Source: Acidobacteriota bacterium (GTDB lineage Bacteria; Acidobacteriota; Terriglobia; Terriglobales; Acidobacteriaceae). Taken from it: a DNA stretch of 64,000 bases. Positions within the stretch are counted from its first letter, which is position 1, and every line of letters begins with the position of its first letter. Shown piece after piece: positions 26,294 through 34,908 of this stretch. The stretch is from assembly GCA_003225055.1 (NCBI GenBank), contig QIAU01000134.1, forward strand, positions 1 through 64,000, in the 5' to 3' direction. Below the pieces are notes generated by a model that saw nothing but the letters and a program-made list of their open reading frames with translations, was not told where the DNA came from and searched no databases. Both the position numbers and the translations under genes were made by a program.

Positions 26294-26740
26294 TCACCGG
26301 CACCCCATGGGCTCTCTCCTTCGCTTCAGCCCTTGGCTCCAACTCCAGGCAAGCGATTCCGCGCGCCTGGCTGCGAGCCGTGATATGGCGGTCTTAATTT
26401 CTTCAGGGTCAACCGGCTTAAAGGCAAAGTAATCGATGGGAAGGGCGTGAGCCGCGCGCAGCCGCTCTATCGTGGGATAATCACTGTAAATTAGGACCGC
26501 CGGGGCCGGAGTTCTTTTCTTGGCTTCCCGGGCCAGTTCCAGTCCCAAATCTTCTTTTTCCAGGCTGAAGTCCGTTATCACGACATCGCACTGATCTCGC
26601 TCAATCCATTTCTTGGCCGCTTCAAACGTCTGGGCCGCACGAACCCGAAACCCTGCCTCTTCCAGGATCTCTTTAAAGGTGTACAAAATTCCGGGCTCAT
26701 CCTCGGCTAGAAGGATCGTGGCCCAAGGCTCCGAACTCAT
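26294..26740 (-). CDS. Stand-alone receiver protein
   Basis: 148 residues. Receiver domain with LLAEDEPG, Asp in VITDFSLEKEDLG (about 56) and K in AFKPVDPEE; the C-terminal tail of about 25 residues is basic (LKRRREPMGCR). ATG 26740 is preceded by GGGGAGG 9 nt upstream, better than an upstream ATG at 26812. Close paralogue of the protein encoded at 25859. It lies 158 nt downstream of the kinase gene. Confidence 0.85.
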   Translation of the reverse strand: MSSEPWATILLAEDEPGILYTFKEILEEAGFRVRAAQTFEAAKKWIERDQCDVVITDFSLEKEDLGLELAREAKKRTPAPAVLIYSDYPTIERLRAAHALPIDYFAFKPVDPEEIKTAISRLAARRAESLAWSWSQGLKRRREPMGCR

Positions 26741-26898
26741 CGCCAATGCCTCCCCGGAGATGAAGATGCCGATTTTTGCGCCCGGACGACTCAGCGCCCC
26801 GGAGCACGGCATGTCAGCTACGCCGATGTCACGCAGGCGCCCTCTTTGGCTAGGTAGACCCGTTCGTCAGATGTCGATGTCCGGCCTGGAGGTTGCAT

Positions 26899-28050
26899 TC
26901 AGTCCTCAGCGGGCAGGGGAAACTCGCAGTCGAGAGCTGTACCCGGGTTGCCAGAGCGAATCTGCATCTGGCCTCCCAGCTGGCACACGCGTTCCTGAAT
27001 GCCGCGAATACCCACTCCTGGCGTCAAACGCTTCTGGTCTTCCGATGCTCCCGCGGACTGCTGGTTCATGCCCTTGCCGTGATCTTGGATACACAATCTG
27101 AGCAACCCCGGAGATTTCTCAATCGCAATCTCTGCTGTGAGGCTTCCTGAATGGCGGTGAATGTTGGTGAGACCTTCCTGCACAATGCGGAATACCGCGA
27201 GTTCAAGTTCTCGCCGCAACCTGCCCAGATTCTGAGGGAGACGCAGCTCGACCTTGATCTTGCTGCGCTCTGAAAAGCCATCCACATACCAGCGCAACGC
27301 CGAAGTCAAACCCACCTCGTCCAACAAAGGTGGGTGCAGCAGGTGTGAAATCGTTCGAATTTCGCTCAAAGCTTGAGCAATGAGCTTGTTACTTTCGGAG
27401 AGAAACCTTGCTGCTTCCGGCTCAACGTTCCCTAGGTGCTCTTCGAACAAGGAGAGATTTACGGTCGCTGCAACCAGTAACTGGCCCGCACTGTCGTGCA
27501 ACTCGCGCGCCAGGCGGCGGCGTTCCGTGTCCCGCAGGTTCAGCATTCGGCCGGAGAGGCTTCGCAACTCTTCTTCTGCCCTTCTCCGTCCCGTGACATC
27601 GTTATGGACTTGCAGCCAGCGCGGTTGTCCCGACGCGTCCCCTCTGCTGGTGAAGCGGCACGCCACTATGACCCGTCTGCCATCGCGAGCCGTCTGCGTC
27701 AACTCGCCTTCCCAGCACCCTTGCCCGGAAATTCTTTTTTCAATTTCCTGCGGTGGTAGCGAGGACTGCGTTTGCAGGAGTGTCTCGGGCGATTTGCCCA
27801 GCACCTCGCTCCTGGTCCATCCGTAAAGGCGTTCTGCACCTTGGTTCCAGAAAATCACACGCCGTTCGGCGTCGAGAACAAGAATGGCCTCGCTCGCTAG
27901 TTCCAGCAGATCGGACTTCTCGAGTAACTCGTCCTGCCGCTTCTCCAGCTGTGCAGGCTCCGCTTCTCGGACCGAATCTCTTTTGGACACCGCGACCGTC
28001 CCGGCGCTTTGCCGACTTGCATCCACAGCCTCGAACTTAGGAGAATGCAT
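26899..28050 (-). CDS. Soluble PAS sensor histidine kinase, NarL type (HisKA_3)
   Basis: 383 residues without membrane helices. A coiled coil (about 25-45) leads into a PAS domain (LLELASEAILVLD to VTGRRRAEEEL, about 48-165), then the HisKA_3 dimerisation helix with ERRRLARELHDSAGQL, phospho-His near 188, and an HATPase with NIHRHSG and DHGKGM. Kinases of this class usually pair with NarL/LuxR regulators; the nearest one is at 48304, 20 kb away, so its partners may instead be the receivers next to it. Divergent from the receiver-RsbRD-like gene at 28272. Confidence 0.9.
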   Translation of the reverse strand: MHSPKFEAVDASRQSAGTVAVSKRDSVREAEPAQLEKRQDELLEKSDLLELASEAILVLDAERRVIFWNQGAERLYGWTRSEVLGKSPETLLQTQSSLPPQEIEKRISGQGCWEGELTQTARDGRRVIVACRFTSRGDASGQPRWLQVHNDVTGRRRAEEELRSLSGRMLNLRDTERRRLARELHDSAGQLLVAATVNLSLFEEHLGNVEPEAARFLSESNKLIAQALSEIRTISHLLHPPLLDEVGLTSALRWYVDGFSERSKIKVELRLPQNLGRLRRELELAVFRIVQEGLTNIHRHSGSLTAEIAIEKSPGLLRLCIQDHGKGMNQQSAGASEDQKRLTPGVGIRGIQERVCQLGGQMQIRSGNPGTALDCEFPLPAED

Positions 28051-28271
28051 TTCCTCACCCGCGTCCGTGTGTTGCTACTATTAGCAGGGCGCTATCCTGC
28101 CGGGGAATGCCGGGCAGCGGTTCCGTCCGGGAAAGCTGTGACTTCCGAACCGTGCTTGCCGTCGCACACTTCGCTTCGGAGAAGATATGCTGCCGTCTGC
28201 TCCGGCGAGAGTTATTATATCGCGTATAAAAGCTTGTACGCTGGCAATTGACGGACTGAGAAACGACAAAG

Positions 28272-29114
28272 ATGCCCGCCGGCAAACGTATTCTTTTTGT
28301 TGATGATGAAGCCAGCATTCGTCTGACTCTCCCTCCCGTCCTCGAGAAGGAAGGTTTTCAGGTCCATGTCGCGGGAAGCGTCGCGGAAGCACTCGTCGAG
28401 ATCAACAGCTATCAGTTCGACGTTCTTCTTACCGATCTCAACATTGGGGAAGAGGGCGATGGTTTCCTGGTCGTCAGCGCCATGCGCCACCTTCAGCCGA
28501 ACTGCGTTAATCTCATTCTGACCGGTTATCCGGCCTTCGAGACAGCCCTGCAGGCAATCCACAACCAGGTGGACGACTACCTGGTCAAACCAGCCGATGT
28601 GGAATCGCTGATCAAAACGATGCAGGAGAAATTGGCCACTCGCGATTCCCAACCCACTGCTGGACCGAAGAAGCTCTCTGCCATCCTCAGAGAAAACAGC
28701 AGTGAGATCACTCGGCAGATGTTGCAGGCAATGAAGAGGGATAGAAAGATCGCCAGCGTTCCTCTATCCGACGAAGAACGCATTGGTCATCTACCCGAAC
28801 TGCTCAACGCTTTGATCGAGCTGCTGGAGCGAGAACGCGACGAACCGAGTGCTGCAGAATTGCGCCTCGCGGGCGAACATGGAAAACGCCGGAAGAAGCA
28901 GGGCTACTCGATTCCGACTATGCTCAAGGATTTCCACTTTCTCCACCAGCCCGTCTACGACTTGATCCAAAGCAAGTTGATGGGAATGGACGTGACCGGA
29001 TTGGTTTCAGATTTGAAGCGCCTCGAGAAGAACTTGCACGCCATGCTTGAAAAGTCGCTGGAAGTATACGCCAAAGATAAACGCTCCGCCCGGTCGACGG
29101 CAATCCGTGGTTGA
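28272..29114 (+). CDS. Response regulator with RsbRD-like C-terminal domain (copy 1)
   Basis: 280 residues. Receiver domain 5-125: FVDDEAS, Asp in LLTDLNIGEEGDG (about 55), T in ILTGYPA, K in LVKPAD. The C-terminal helical domain (about 140-270) carries EHGKRRKKQGYSIPTMLKDF, the HG-x-x-R-x-x-x-G-Y pattern of the N-terminal domain of RsbRD stressosome proteins. No DNA-binding motif. A paralogue with the same layout is at 37730, and the two bracket the gas vesicle cluster, suggesting a shared role in its control. It converges with the end of that cluster. Confidence 0.8.
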   Translation: MPAGKRILFVDDEASIRLTLPPVLEKEGFQVHVAGSVAEALVEINSYQFDVLLTDLNIGEEGDGFLVVSAMRHLQPNCVNLILTGYPAFETALQAIHNQVDDYLVKPADVESLIKTMQEKLATRDSQPTAGPKKLSAILRENSSEITRQMLQAMKRDRKIASVPLSDEERIGHLPELLNALIELLERERDEPSAAELRLAGEHGKRRKKQGYSIPTMLKDFHFLHQPVYDLIQSKLMGMDVTGLVSDLKRLEKNLHAMLEKSLEVYAKDKRSARSTAIRG

Positions 29115-29333
29115 GATTTGTTTCCCGGTTTTTTCGGCCACGCCCCAGAGCAGAATCAGCAAGGTCGAGGCAGTGACCCAAGCGGGACGCCTCTTTCGCG
29201 CGATCGTGCAGCGGTACAAGACGTGGACCTTGGTCGCGCGCGGCAGGCGCACTAGGAGGCTAATCGTTCCAGTAGTTTTGCTTTATCACTGATGCTTTGC
29301 CTTTTCCCTGAGCGCTGAAAAATTACCCATGAA

Positions 29334-29681
29334 CTATCTCCTCTTCGGTTCCTGATCCTGATGCAAGGTTACCGAAGCCTCGGCCTGATCCTGCCCACCA
29401 CCCCGAAACACCAGTCCCCGATCGGCGTGTTCGGGCGGCAAGCCAGCCAGCGCACGCTTGCGTCTTTCGATCTCACGCAGTTCGCGCAAAATGGCAGCTT
29501 CCTTTTTCACATACTGTTTCTCAGTGATTTCGCCTGATTCCAGCTCCAATTGCAGCTCCAACAGACGCTGTTTAATCGTGGCATCGTCCGTCCACTGTTC
29601 CTCCGCCACTTTGGACAGAGTACGGGCGATGAACCTTAGGCCGAAAACCGGCAGCAACAGCAGATCGTCAATTAGCAGCAT
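29334..29681 (-). CDS. gvpG: Gas vesicle protein GvpG
   Basis: 115 residues. Starts with LLIDDLLLLPVFGLRFIAR, the conserved GvpG N-terminus, then a charged helical region LLELQLELESGEITEKQYVKKEAAILRELREIERRK typical of the family, and a polar tail. ATG 29681 is chosen to match other GvpG proteins; an upstream ATG at 29702 adds seven residues. GvpG is an accessory protein needed for gas vesicle assembly. Last gene of the minus-strand gvp array, 21 nt after gvpF/L. Confidence 0.85.
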   Translation of the reverse strand: MLLIDDLLLLPVFGLRFIARTLSKVAEEQWTDDATIKQRLLELQLELESGEITEKQYVKKEAAILRELREIERRKRALAGLPPEHADRGLVFRGGGQDQAEASVTLHQDQEPKRR

Positions 29682-29702
29682 GCAAAATTCTCGGGCAACC
29701 AA

Positions 29703-30602
29703 TCAGGTCGCCGATACGCGTTCCAGCTTGAGCCTTATGTTGACGAAGTTGTAGGGCGGCCACGGGCCCGTGTACTTGAACTTTAAGCGCTTGCCGTATT
29801 TTCTTGCAATACGATTGACCACGGCATCAAAATCAGCCTCCCGGTGGCGCTCCACGAGGAACGCTGCGTTCATGATCATCTTGTCTCCGATAGGCTGATT
29901 GTCCCGGGAGGCAACACACACGCTGCGCAGCGATTCATAGATGTCGCGAACATATTGCGTGGCCTTCTCGACCAGCGCCTTGTCAATCATACGCCCCAGC
30001 TGCATTCGCGCCAAATAGGTCGATTGCAAGTGTTTGCGAATGATCTCCTGATGAAACTGCCGGATCTCTTCGTCGTCCAGCTTCAATTCCTCGATGATCT
30101 GATCGCGGTCCCAGTTGATTTTCAACCCGAACTCGAGCTTACCCTCCATCTGTTTCAAAACGTCTTTCAATGACGAGTAAATGCTTTTGAGCACCTCTCG
30201 AATATCGTCATCCGTGCGGAACACGGTTCCAAAACTCATGGGAATAATGGTGTAGTTCTTCATGACTGTTTCGATCACGTGTTCGTGCGCTAACGCGTTC
30301 TCTCGCGTGGGATCAAAGATGTAGACCGAGGTCTTGCTGACCACCGCGGCGATATCGAGGTACTTGACCATGTAGACTTGCTCACCTTCGCCGCCAATTC
30401 CTATTTTTCCGAAAGTCGTCTGCTCCTTGGCTTCAACCACCCCGTATACATAACGGCCACGGCCACCCTCCCCAGGTCGAACTTCAGGAGCCTGCGGCAG
30501 CTGCTCGGCAATCTTTACGTGAAAGTCCTCCTTGAGCAATTTCTTACGGCTTTTGCGTGGTCCACTCGCCGCTCTTGTCGCCATGCGCTTTCCCTTTTTC
30601 AC
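29703..30602 (-). CDS. Gas vesicle protein GvpF/GvpL (copy 1)
   Basis: 299 residues. YVYGVVEAKE (about 52) begins the GvpL/F domain; VIETVMKNYTIIPMSFGTVF and the C-terminal TGPWPPYNFVNIRLK are diagnostic. A basic N-terminal extension of about 40 residues (RKSRKKLLKED) precedes it. ATG at 30584 (residue 7) is an alternative start. GvpF/L proteins are accessory factors that contact GvpA and help nucleate vesicles. It follows the histidine kinase gene of the array by 53 nt. Two other copies are at 33995 and 34909. Confidence 0.9.
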   Translation of the reverse strand: MKKGKRMATRAASGPRKSRKKLLKEDFHVKIAEQLPQAPEVRPGEGGRGRYVYGVVEAKEQTTFGKIGIGGEGEQVYMVKYLDIAAVVSKTSVYIFDPTRENALAHEHVIETVMKNYTIIPMSFGTVFRTDDDIREVLKSIYSSLKDVLKQMEGKLEFGLKINWDRDQIIEELKLDDEEIRQFHQEIIRKHLQSTYLARMQLGRMIDKALVEKATQYVRDIYESLRSVCVASRDNQPIGDKMIMNAAFLVERHREADFDAVVNRIARKYGKRLKFKYTGPWPPYNFVNIRLKLERVSAT

Positions 30603-30655
30603 ACCCGCCTTCTATCGACTTCGCCAAAACGTGTCCAGCACTCCAAAGACCGCTC

Positions 30656-32782
30656 CTAGCGACGCACTGGCGCCGCTGAATCAATTGAAATCGGAAATGA
30701 CAGCCTGAACACCGTCCCTTTTCCTACCGTGCTGCGCACCTGAATGCGACCGGCATGATTCTCCACAATGCCTTTTACGATCCAGAGCCCCAACCCAGTT
30801 CCCTTCTCTCCTTTGGTGGTGACGAAAGGCTCGAACATTGACCGGTAAAGTCCCTTTGGGATACCGGTCCCCGTATCCGCCACCGTAATCTGAAGCGTGC
30901 CATGAACGCCATCGGTTGCCCGAATATACTTGGTCTTAATAATCAGTTTCCCGCCCTCGGGCATGCTGTCGCGCGCGTTGACCACCAAATTCGAGAACAG
31001 CTGGCGAAACTGGTCCGCCGAACCTTTCATACCGGGCAGTGCGCCGAGCCGTTTGTCCACGGCGACGCCCACCTTGGCCAGCGGACGGCCAAACAGCGTC
31101 AGAGTATCTTCCACCACGGCATTCAGGTCGAAGGCGCCCAGCTGTCCGGCATTTCGATAAAGTCCGAGCATCTGTCGGACAATGCGCGTCACCCGTTCGG
31201 TCTCGTTCTTTAGAACCTCGTAGATGGGCTGCGACGGTGCATCCAGCCGCCCCTTCAGCAGGTAAATAGCATTCTTGATCGCCTCCAATGGGTTGTTGAT
31301 CTCATGCGCGATCGTGCCCGCCAGCCGCCCGGTAGCGGCGAACTTCTCCATTTCCAGGATCCGCCGCTCCAGTTGGAGCTGCTCCAGCCGTTTCCACGTG
31401 GAAAAGTCGCGAAGCACCGTCACCGTATACGCAACCTGCCCGCGTGCGTCATAAATTTTCCCGGATCGGGCGGCATACTCGATCTCGCTGCGCGAGCCGG
31501 CGTGGTAGAGGCGTAAGGGTTTATTCTCCTTATCGGCGAAGGAGAAGGTAAAGGAAGTCAGATAAGCGTCTAGCTTGACCTGGTTCTTGACCACTTCCGG
31601 ATGCCGGTCGGCTTCTACCGAAGCAAACAGCTCTTTTGCCAGGGGATCCAGCATCACAATCTTCGCCGAATTATCGGCCACCACGATCGGGTCGCCCACA
31701 TTCTCAATCACCAGGTTCAAGCGGTCGCGGTCCTGGCGTACATTTTCTTCGGCAGCGCGCAGCTTCTCGAGATTGGCCCGGACCTCTTGGTCCGCTCGCC
31801 GTAAATCAGTCACGTTGCGCAGGACCGTCACCATGCCTGTGCGCGTCCCAGCCCGCGTATAGGTGGGAGCACAAACCGCTTCAAACAGAACTTCCTCGCC
31901 TTCCATAACGTCGACCAACGTCAGATCCCGGGATGCATCACTGGCGCCGACCACCATCGACGACAATGCCGCTGAAAATAGCAGATTGTTCAACTCGACC
32001 GCCCGCCGCCCCCCTTCGCTGATTCCTTCCGGTATCCGGAAGAACCGCTCTGCCGCCCGGTTCTGAATAATTACCCGATGCTGGTTATCGGTCAGAATGA
32101 CCGGATCGGCCATGCTTTGCATGACCGTGCCCATGCGGGAAATGGTGATCTCCATGTCCCGCACGCGGTCGAAGTAGTACTCCACTTTGAACAGTCGCGA
32201 CAAATGAAGATTGCCGCGGTCAACCAACTGGCGTAGTTGTGCCAACTGCGCCTGGCTGGGGTCCTTACCTAGCTGCGCCAGAGCCAGACTGGCATAGCTC
32301 CGCATCCCGCAGGCTGCACAGACTTGTTCCTGGAGTTGAAGCTTCCCTGAGGACTCGGAATTTCGGAGCGCGAGACAATCTCGGCGCCGTTCTCGCTCCG
32401 CTTCCCAGCAGCCGGTAGGGCTGCTGTAAATCATAGGGCAGGCGTAAAGGGAGCCTTCTTTGACCAGACCGGGTGGCAGTAGAGCCGGCCTGAGACTCTG
32501 TAGCACCGAAATCACCGGGTTCTCGCTGGCCCAGAGAGAGGTGTGGAATTTCTTCAAAAATGCCTTATCGCAATTCAGCGACGCCGTGGGCTCAACTTCA
32601 CCCGTCTCCAGGTCGACCTCCAGCACCAGGGCTCGGGGACAACCGAGAGCAACAATCTCCTCCAGAAGAATGGGCAAAACTTCTTCCCGCCGCACAGCGG
32701 CAAGCAAGCGCAATGCGGCTGGCTCCGTGGAAGACTTTGACTCAGATGGATCTGGCTTTGGTCTCGGCAGTGGGCTCGCCAT
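30656..32782 (-). CDS. Cysteine-rich PAS histidine kinase inside the gas vesicle array
   Basis: 708 residues, soluble. The N-terminal 165 residues have five Cys at 115, 125, 136, 155 and 158, the last two as CAAC, suggesting a bound metal, Fe-S cluster or redox switch (inference). Then two PAS domains (about 225-340, 365-480), the H-box TIAHEINNPLEAIKNAI, and an HATPase with NLVVNARDSMPEGG, DTGTGIPKG and GEKGTGLGLWIV. ATG 32782 is chosen because longer frames overlap the upstream gvpA gene. Its location between gvpA and gvpF/L on the same strand implies co-expression with the vesicle proteins. Likely partners are the receiver proteins flanking the cluster. Confidence 0.88.
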   Translation of the reverse strand: MASPLPRPKPDPSESKSSTEPAALRLLAAVRREEVLPILLEEIVALGCPRALVLEVDLETGEVEPTASLNCDKAFLKKFHTSLWASENPVISVLQSLRPALLPPGLVKEGSLYACPMIYSSPTGCWEAERERRRDCLALRNSESSGKLQLQEQVCAACGMRSYASLALAQLGKDPSQAQLAQLRQLVDRGNLHLSRLFKVEYYFDRVRDMEITISRMGTVMQSMADPVILTDNQHRVIIQNRAAERFFRIPEGISEGGRRAVELNNLLFSAALSSMVVGASDASRDLTLVDVMEGEEVLFEAVCAPTYTRAGTRTGMVTVLRNVTDLRRADQEVRANLEKLRAAEENVRQDRDRLNLVIENVGDPIVVADNSAKIVMLDPLAKELFASVEADRHPEVVKNQVKLDAYLTSFTFSFADKENKPLRLYHAGSRSEIEYAARSGKIYDARGQVAYTVTVLRDFSTWKRLEQLQLERRILEMEKFAATGRLAGTIAHEINNPLEAIKNAIYLLKGRLDAPSQPIYEVLKNETERVTRIVRQMLGLYRNAGQLGAFDLNAVVEDTLTLFGRPLAKVGVAVDKRLGALPGMKGSADQFRQLFSNLVVNARDSMPEGGKLIIKTKYIRATDGVHGTLQITVADTGTGIPKGLYRSMFEPFVTTKGEKGTGLGLWIVKGIVENHAGRIQVRSTVGKGTVFRLSFPISIDSAAPVRR

Positions 32783-32810
32783 CCCGTCTGCACCCCTCAC
32801 GGACGTCCCT

Positions 32811-33107
32811 CTAGCTGCGATGTCTGCCACGACGGACGGGTACACCCGTGATGCGTCTGGAAGTCTCCACCGTGGTCTCCCGCACTTCCACTCCCGGCAA
32901 CTGCCCAACCAGCCCTAACGCACCCACTCGGTCGGCGTATTTCAAATAGGTATCGATCGAGGCCACCACTATCCGCGCCTCGACCGTGATCAGATCAATG
33001 CCGGCCAGGGAAATGCGCATCCAGGCGTCGATTACGATGCCCTTGTCAAGTACCCGGTCGAGAACGTCTATCAGGCTGGAACCGCCTGGGACACGCTCCA
33101 CGGCCAT
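32811..33107 (-). CDS. gvpA: Gas vesicle structural protein GvpA
   Basis: 98 residues. The segment [20 protein letters not shown] and [28 protein letters not shown] match the helix-strand-strand-helix core of GvpA, the shell protein that forms the ribbed gas-permeable wall. The tail after residue 65 is longer and more basic (VRRGRHRS) than in typical GvpA of about 70 residues. It is the best candidate for the main shell protein because it retains DAWxRxSLxGI and ARxVxASxxTYLKYA. 48 nt separate it from the upstream gvpJ-like gene. Confidence 0.9.
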   Translation of the reverse strand: MAVERVPGGSSLIDVLDRVLDKGIVIDAWMRISLAGIDLITVEARIVVASIDTYLKYADRVGALGLVGQLPGVEVRETTVETSRRITGVPVRRGRHRS

Positions 33108-33155
33108 GAAGTCTTCCTCCTAAGACCCCGCCAACCGCCTGAACCCTGGCTAACC

Positions 33156-33455
33156 TCAGCGATTGCTGCGCAGCGGCCTCACCACTCGAGTCCGCCGCAC
33201 GCGTCGAGAAGCCGGAAGCGCGACCGGTGCCGTGCGAGCTCCCATCGTCAAATGCGGATCGAATTTCCACCAATCTATACCAAGCCTTTCCGCCTTATCT
33301 ATAGAGCAGATCAACAGGCGAATCCGGATGGTCAGTAACTGCACGTTCCCCAGCGAAATACTGATGTCGCCCGCGATCACCACACCTTTCTCCAGCACGC
33401 GGTCTAGGACGTCGAGCAGATTGATCGTTCCCGTAGGCAGAGGTGTTCGTTCCAT
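33156..33455 (-). CDS. Minor gas vesicle shell protein, GvpJ/GvpS-like
   Basis: 99 residues. The GvpA-type core is NLLDVLDRVLEKGVVIAGDI, SISLGNVQLLTIRIRLLICS and IDKAERLGIDWW. IAGDIxISLxxVxLL and the Trp-Trp end separate it from GvpA and match the GvpJ/M/S subfamily that shapes the conical caps. The C-terminus is very basic (RRVRRTRVVRPLRSNR). Part of the gvp array; 189 nt lie between it and gvpK upstream. Confidence 0.85.
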   Translation of the reverse strand: MERTPLPTGTINLLDVLDRVLEKGVVIAGDISISLGNVQLLTIRIRLLICSIDKAERLGIDWWKFDPHLTMGARTAPVALPASRRVRRTRVVRPLRSNR

Positions 33456-33644
33456 TTTGTTGGCTCTCTTTGAGGGGGGGAACAGCTACGCGTCCGGGTG
33501 ATGCTAATTGCTTCTCTAGACTATGTCAACGAATCGGTTCTTTGCCTTCTTTGCCAGGGGGGCGGAGCCGCTTAGATTTGGCATGAATCCAAAACAGTTG
33601 CTCATTTATCCCTTTATCTAAGGGATGTCACTATCTAAGCGACG

Positions 33645-33998
33645 TCACTTCTCCAAGAGTCGGCCCAAAGGCCCGAGGTCCAGGTTTAAATCCTGCGGCG
33701 TTAGCCCAAAATGTGTGGACAATTCGTGGATTTTAGCCTCCAACTTCATCAATGCCTCTCCCATCTCCTCTACTTGTTGGTCGCTCAACGAACCGCCTTC
33801 CATCCGACGAATGGCCTGCCGCTCCAGCAACTGGCGCAATAGCTCAATCAGGCTGAGCACCAGCTTGGCCATCCCCTGCTCTATGTTTTCGGGTGAACAG
33901 GCAATGCGCTCGGGAAGACTGGCAGGCGTCGGGAGATTGCCCTCCCCCTTATTCCCCGATCCCCCGGTGGAAGCGAATTCGGCTTCGTCCTCGATCAT
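33645..33998 (-). CDS. gvpK: Gas vesicle protein GvpK
   Basis: 117 residues. CSPENIEQGMAKLVLSLIELLRQLLERQAIRRME followed by LMKLEAKIHELSTHFGLTP and the end LNLDLGPLGRLL, all hallmarks of GvpK, an accessory protein required for vesicle growth. Acidic Gly/Asn-rich N-terminus of about 30 residues. Its ATG overlaps the stop of the upstream gvpF/L gene (ATGA), so the two are translationally coupled. Confidence 0.9.
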   Translation of the reverse strand: MIEDEAEFASTGGSGNKGEGNLPTPASLPERIACSPENIEQGMAKLVLSLIELLRQLLERQAIRRMEGGSLSDQQVEEMGEALMKLEAKIHELSTHFGLTPQDLNLDLGPLGRLLEK

Positions 33999-34645
33999 TC
34001 CTCACTCACAAATTCTGTGGCGGGCCATGGTCCACTGACCCGAGCAGAAACCCTCGGCGGCACATCCACCACAACCAATGCGCGCTCGAACTCAGCTACC
34101 CCGCGCCGGCTGACCAGGGCGTAACAACGAATATGATGCCGCGAGACATGCTGATGCCAGCCGCGAATCCAGTTCCTCCCTGCCTCCTGGAATTGCCCAG
34201 CTAGCTTTTCCAGCGCGGCCTGTTCCGCCTGTCGGCCTTTCAGGTACCCAGTCCCTGTCTGCCTCTCTGGCGCACCCTGCTGGGAACCCTCTAAGTCAAG
34301 ACGGACTTCCATCTGTACCACATCGCGCAAGCGTCCCAACGCTTCATGATATTCGGCCGCATGCTCGCCCAGATGACCGGTCAATTCGGCCTCGTCCGAC
34401 AGCACCGTAGGAAAGCGAAAAGGAATGATGGCGGTTTGTCGAAAGATCTCCTGCAGCACGCGATGAAAGGCCAAGGCCGCCTCGCGTGCCGGCGGACCCA
34501 GCATTGCATCGGAACTCGAGCTGCGCGATACAAAGCAGCGTAAGCCGGAGTGCTCCACGCTCTCCACCGCCATTCCGGCAACGCCCGCCGAGGAAACTTC
34601 AATAGGCACTGCGGATTCCGTAATACAGTAAGTGAGCGCCGGCAT
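33995..34645 (-). CDS. Gas vesicle protein GvpF/GvpL-like (copy 2, short)
   Basis: 216 residues. The N-terminus reads ALTYCITESAVPIE instead of the usual Y-x-Y-G-V-x motif, but FHRVLQEIFRQTAIIPFRFPTVL, the EVRLDL strand and the C-terminal SGPWPATEFV place it in the GvpF/L family. Shorter and more diverged than the other two copies. Ends in a 4-nt overlap with gvpK and starts 20 nt after the GvpA/J-like gene at 34666. Confidence 0.8.
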   Translation of the reverse strand: MPALTYCITESAVPIEVSSAGVAGMAVESVEHSGLRCFVSRSSSSDAMLGPPAREAALAFHRVLQEIFRQTAIIPFRFPTVLSDEAELTGHLGEHAAEYHEALGRLRDVVQMEVRLDLEGSQQGAPERQTGTGYLKGRQAEQAALEKLAGQFQEAGRNWIRGWHQHVSRHHIRCYALVSRRGVAEFERALVVVDVPPRVSARVSGPWPATEFVSEE

Positions 34646-34665
34646 AATTAGGAAGTTCGCGAAGC

Positions 34666-34902
34666 CTATTGCTTCGCTCGAGTCGGAAGTGCTCGCACGG
34701 GCATGTGCTGTAGTGCAGTCTCGACCGAGGTAAGGATGGCATCAAGCCCTAGGTAAATCAGGTCCACCCCAGCCAGAGAAATAATCAGGTTACCGTGGAT
34801 GATCACACCTTTGTTGAGGACGTGATCGAAAATATCCAGCAGTGAAGCTTCATCACGGGCAACTTCAGCACTAAGGAGTATCTTGCTTGCCACGCTGGGC
34901 AT
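34666..34902 (-). CDS. Minor gas vesicle shell protein, GvpJ/GvpM-like
   Basis: 78 residues. SLLDIFDHVLNKGVIIHGNLIISLAGVDLIYLGLDAILTSVETAL is a GvpA-fold core; HGNLIISLAGVDLIYLGL is closer to GvpJ/M than GvpA. N-terminal extension of about 20 residues. Six nt downstream of a gvpF/L gene, in the tight part of the array. Confidence 0.82.
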   Translation of the reverse strand: MPSVASKILLSAEVARDEASLLDIFDHVLNKGVIIHGNLIISLAGVDLIYLGLDAILTSVETALQHMPVRALPTRAKQ

Positions 34903-34908
34903 ATCTGA

